Assembly: GCF_001647285.1 (NCBI RefSeq) | Contig: NZ_LRML01000006.1 | Span: 1 to 64,000, forward strand | Source of the DNA: Rufibacter roseus | Lineage (GTDB): Bacteria; Bacteroidota; Bacteroidia; Cytophagales; Hymenobacteraceae | Direction: 5' to 3' | DNA: 64,000 nucleotides | Part shown: piece by piece, positions 62,488 to 64,000 of the stretch | Numbering within the stretch: position 1 is the stretch's first letter | Layout of the letters: every line of letters starts with the position of its first letter | Translations under genes and position numbers: made by a program | The notes under the pieces: generated by a model | What the model saw: only the letters and a program-made list of their open reading frames with translations | Databases searched by the model: none | Told to the model about the DNA's origin: nothing

Positions 62488-63418
62488 TTCGCAAAGAATC
62501 GTGAATGATGAGGTATCGTGATGCGGCAAATTCTGCCAACTGGCTTAAAGCATTGGCCACCTCAGTTTCATCGTCTGAAATGATGTTTCCATAAATTGCC
62601 CGGTCACAAATCCTGAGCGAGTTACTTACCCGCTCGTCTTCCTGGTAGAAAGAGGTAATTTCTTTGGTGGTGAAGGAGCTGATTTCTTCATCCTCCAGTT
62701 TTGTGAGATAATTTTTCCAAAGCGTTATAGCTCTTTCAAGGTGTTCCAGCGTTTTGAGCCTTCTAAAGCGGTCTTGTACGGTCTGGAATCTGTTCTGAAA
62801 CTGCGCCTGGTCTTTTTGGAGCACGTACAGTTTATACCTGGTGTTAATGCTTTTACCGAAAATTCCCCAAATACCTCCAATTAGTACTGATGCGGCTACA
62901 ATGCCCAAACCCCAGTACAGATAATTAAACTGCTCAGGCACCGGTTGTAGCGGCGTGACAGCTTGTAGCTCAAGAGGGTCCTCTACCTGTGCCACATTCT
63001 GTATGAGAAAAACGGAGTCTGGTTTGGTATGCAACTCAAGGGTGTCTCCATACAGAAACAGGCGGACCTTTAACTGCAGTTGTTGTACGGGTTGTAACTT
63101 AAACGTTCGAAGGGTATACACGGTGCTGTCTGTACTCACTCCTTTGACGGTGCGGGTGGTAAAAAAGTCTTTTCGGATTAACTCAAAGGGATCAAACTTG
63201 AACGTTGTATCGGGAAACACAACTTCGGCCTGAGGAGCATGCCGAGACAACAGCACGTATTTCACCGCTTGCCCCAGTTCCACAGAATCGCGCAGAAAGT
63301 ACCCCTCCAGCCGTACGCTAGGCAGTTGTGCCCATCCAAGAACTGGCAATAGCAGCAATAGGGTAATGATGAACGACTTTAGCAGGTTTTTCAATATTTT
63401 ATTTTCAACTAAAAGCAC
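62468..63418 (-). CDS. Exported membrane-anchored protein of the Bat cluster
   Basis: A ~316-aa protein. A signal sequence (to about residue 31, LLLLLPVLGWAQ) precedes a periplasmic beta domain (about 32-150, with RLEGYFLRDSVELGQAVKYVL), a single transmembrane helix near 172-192 and a charged helical cytoplasmic tail. Position between the DUF58 and BatA genes and the beta-domain plus helix layout fit the accessory protein usual at this place in Bacteroidota aerotolerance operons, similar in plan to BatD. The first start is a GTG at 63418; a TTG eight codons later would also give a full signal peptide. Confidence 0.75.
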   Translation of the reverse strand: MLLVENKILKNLLKSFIITLLLLLPVLGWAQLPSVRLEGYFLRDSVELGQAVKYVLLSRHAPQAEVVFPDTTFKFDPFELIRKDFFTTRTVKGVSTDSTVYTLRTFKLQPVQQLQLKVRLFLYGDTLELHTKPDSVFLIQNVAQVEDPLELQAVTPLQPVPEQFNYLYWGLGIVAASVLIGGIWGIFGKSINTRYKLYVLQKDQAQFQNRFQTVQDRFRRLKTLEHLERAITLWKNYLTKLEDEEISSFTTKEITSFYQEDERVSNSLRICDRAIYGNIISDDETEVANALSQLAEFAASRYLIIHDSLRNVASTR

Positions 63419-63476
63419 TGGTATACTTTTAGTTATATTGTTTTAGTTACAGCCTTACTGTAAATGTTAGACGGTT

Positions 63477-63515
63477 CGTTTTTTGGCGTATTTTAAGGAA
63501 AACAGGTTAAAAACG
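63477..63515. repeat. Dispersed palindromic repeat
   Basis: CGTTTTTTGGCGT / AACAGGTTAAAAACG around ATTTTAAGGA. It lies 31 nt beyond the DUF58 gene stop, between it and the next Bat-cluster gene. Confidence 0.7.
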
Positions 63516-63546
63516 TGAATTTCTTTTTTTGCTATATAGAACAAAG

Positions 63547-64000
63547 TTAAGCACTACGCTTCATGGTTTTGTTTCGTGACCTGAAAAGGTTTACCAACTG
63601 TGGAACGTAATCTTGGTCTGTAAGAATCGGTAAAAAATCGGCTTGGTATTGGCGGCAAATTTTAGATAGTTTTTCCTGGTTCTGGGCGTAGGGGGCAAGG
63701 TATCTTGACCTGAAAGCTTTGGAAGAAGTATTCATCCAGATGGTTTTTCCGGTTTCTTTGTCCAGCAACGGAATGATGCCGAGCTTAGGAAATTCCATTT
63801 CGCGTTTGTCTATGAGTTGCAAGACAATAAGGTCGTGTTTTTTGGCAATCATGGTTAATTCCCGCTCATAATTCAGGTCAATGAAATCTGAGATAAGAAT
63901 GATAATGCTTTTGCGTTTCACCACATTTAGGGCAAGTCTTATTCCAGCTCCAATGTCTGTTTTAGTAGATTGAGGCTGTAGCTCGGCTAATGCTTTGATC
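63547..64000 (-). CDS. DUF58 protein, C-terminal part (runs off the window)
   Basis: The reading frame is open to the right edge, so the 5' part is missing. The visible ~150 residues are the C-terminal VWA-like portion of a DUF58 protein: TKTDIGAGIRLALNVVKRKS, then IIILISDFIDLNYERELTMIAKKHDLIVLQLIDKREMEFP in pieces, and the conserved RSRY. DUF58 genes normally sit just after a MoxR AAA+ ATPase gene at the head of the Bat cluster, which should lie beyond 64000. The GTG at 63924 is internal and not the true start. Confidence 0.85.
   Translation of the reverse strand, partial: IKALAELQPQSTKTDIGAGIRLALNVVKRKSIIILISDFIDLNYERELTMIAKKHDLIVLQLIDKREMEFPKLGIIPLLDKETGKTIWMNTSSKAFRSRYLAPYAQNQEKLSKICRQYQADFLPILTDQDYVPQLVNLFRSRNKTMKRSA

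Noticed and set aside
2053-63515. Reading the dispersed palindromes as a CRISPR array or as ordinary intrinsic terminators
   Set aside because: Copies are kilobases apart with no regular spacers or cas genes, and the 3' arm ends in AAAACAG with no T-run after it.

Overview
The window reads as chromosomal DNA of a Bacteroidota bacterium, most likely Cytophagales and probably Hymenobacteraceae (a Rufibacter/Pontibacter-like organism). Four things point there. The primary sigma factor is short (287 aa) and lacks region 1.1. Promoter-like sites have the Bacteroidota form TTTG-N19/20-TAnnTTTG. A secreted GH16 glucanase ends in a type IX secretion sorting domain. The single-copy genes (bshB1, DUF3127, START-like, aerotolerance genes) are typical of that group. 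The assignment is inference from gene content; no search was run.

Layout. 0.2-11.9 kb is mostly housekeeping on the + strand: S8 protease, Gre factor, tRNA-Met (- strand), START-like protein, LptF/G permease, rpsO, pnp, rpoD, trxB, a LysM/M23 peptidase and bshB1. 12-19 kb holds a lone biotin carboxylase, an alpha-oxoamine synthase (sphingolipid/sulfonolipid type), a histone H1-like protein and the fused isobutyryl-CoA mutase icmF. 19-31 kb holds a TRIC channel, a polysaccharide deacetylase, a gene broken by a 7-bp duplication, a large FAD/Fe-S oxidoreductase, an outer-membrane beta-barrel receptor, an alpha/beta hydrolase and asnB. 31.3-36 kb is an accessory block of same-strand hypothetical genes (DUF4184, SH3-like, SMI1/KNR4, membrane protein, lipoproteins), several ending in attC-like structured elements. 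36.3-43.2 kb has the hibernation factor, the GH16 enzyme and a pheA-aminotransferase-DAHP synthase/chorismate mutase operon. 43.3-64 kb is mixed: serine hydrolase, paired paralogues, LLM oxidoreductase, DinB, PIN-PhoH, SDR, DUF3127, isoaspartyl peptidase, Nudix, thioesterase, helicase, yggS and part of a Bat/DUF58 aerotolerance cluster that runs off the right edge.

Main observations. (1) In front of the phenylalanine operon, 43.05-43.23 kb contains a complete classical attenuator: a promoter, a 22-codon leader ORF with a run of Tyr/Phe codons, an 8-nt anti-terminator arm and a U-tract terminator. (2) About twenty copies of a ~40-bp imperfect palindrome (consensus roughly CTGTTTTAGGCCTGTTTT ... 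AAAANAGGCCTAAAACAG) are scattered only in intergenic DNA, nearly always on the 3' side of a gene, with paired substitutions that keep the stem. (3) Four hypothetical genes carry cassette-like 3' elements and outward-facing inverted repeats. (4) One gene is frameshifted by a tandem 7-bp duplication whose removal restores a 199-aa reading frame.
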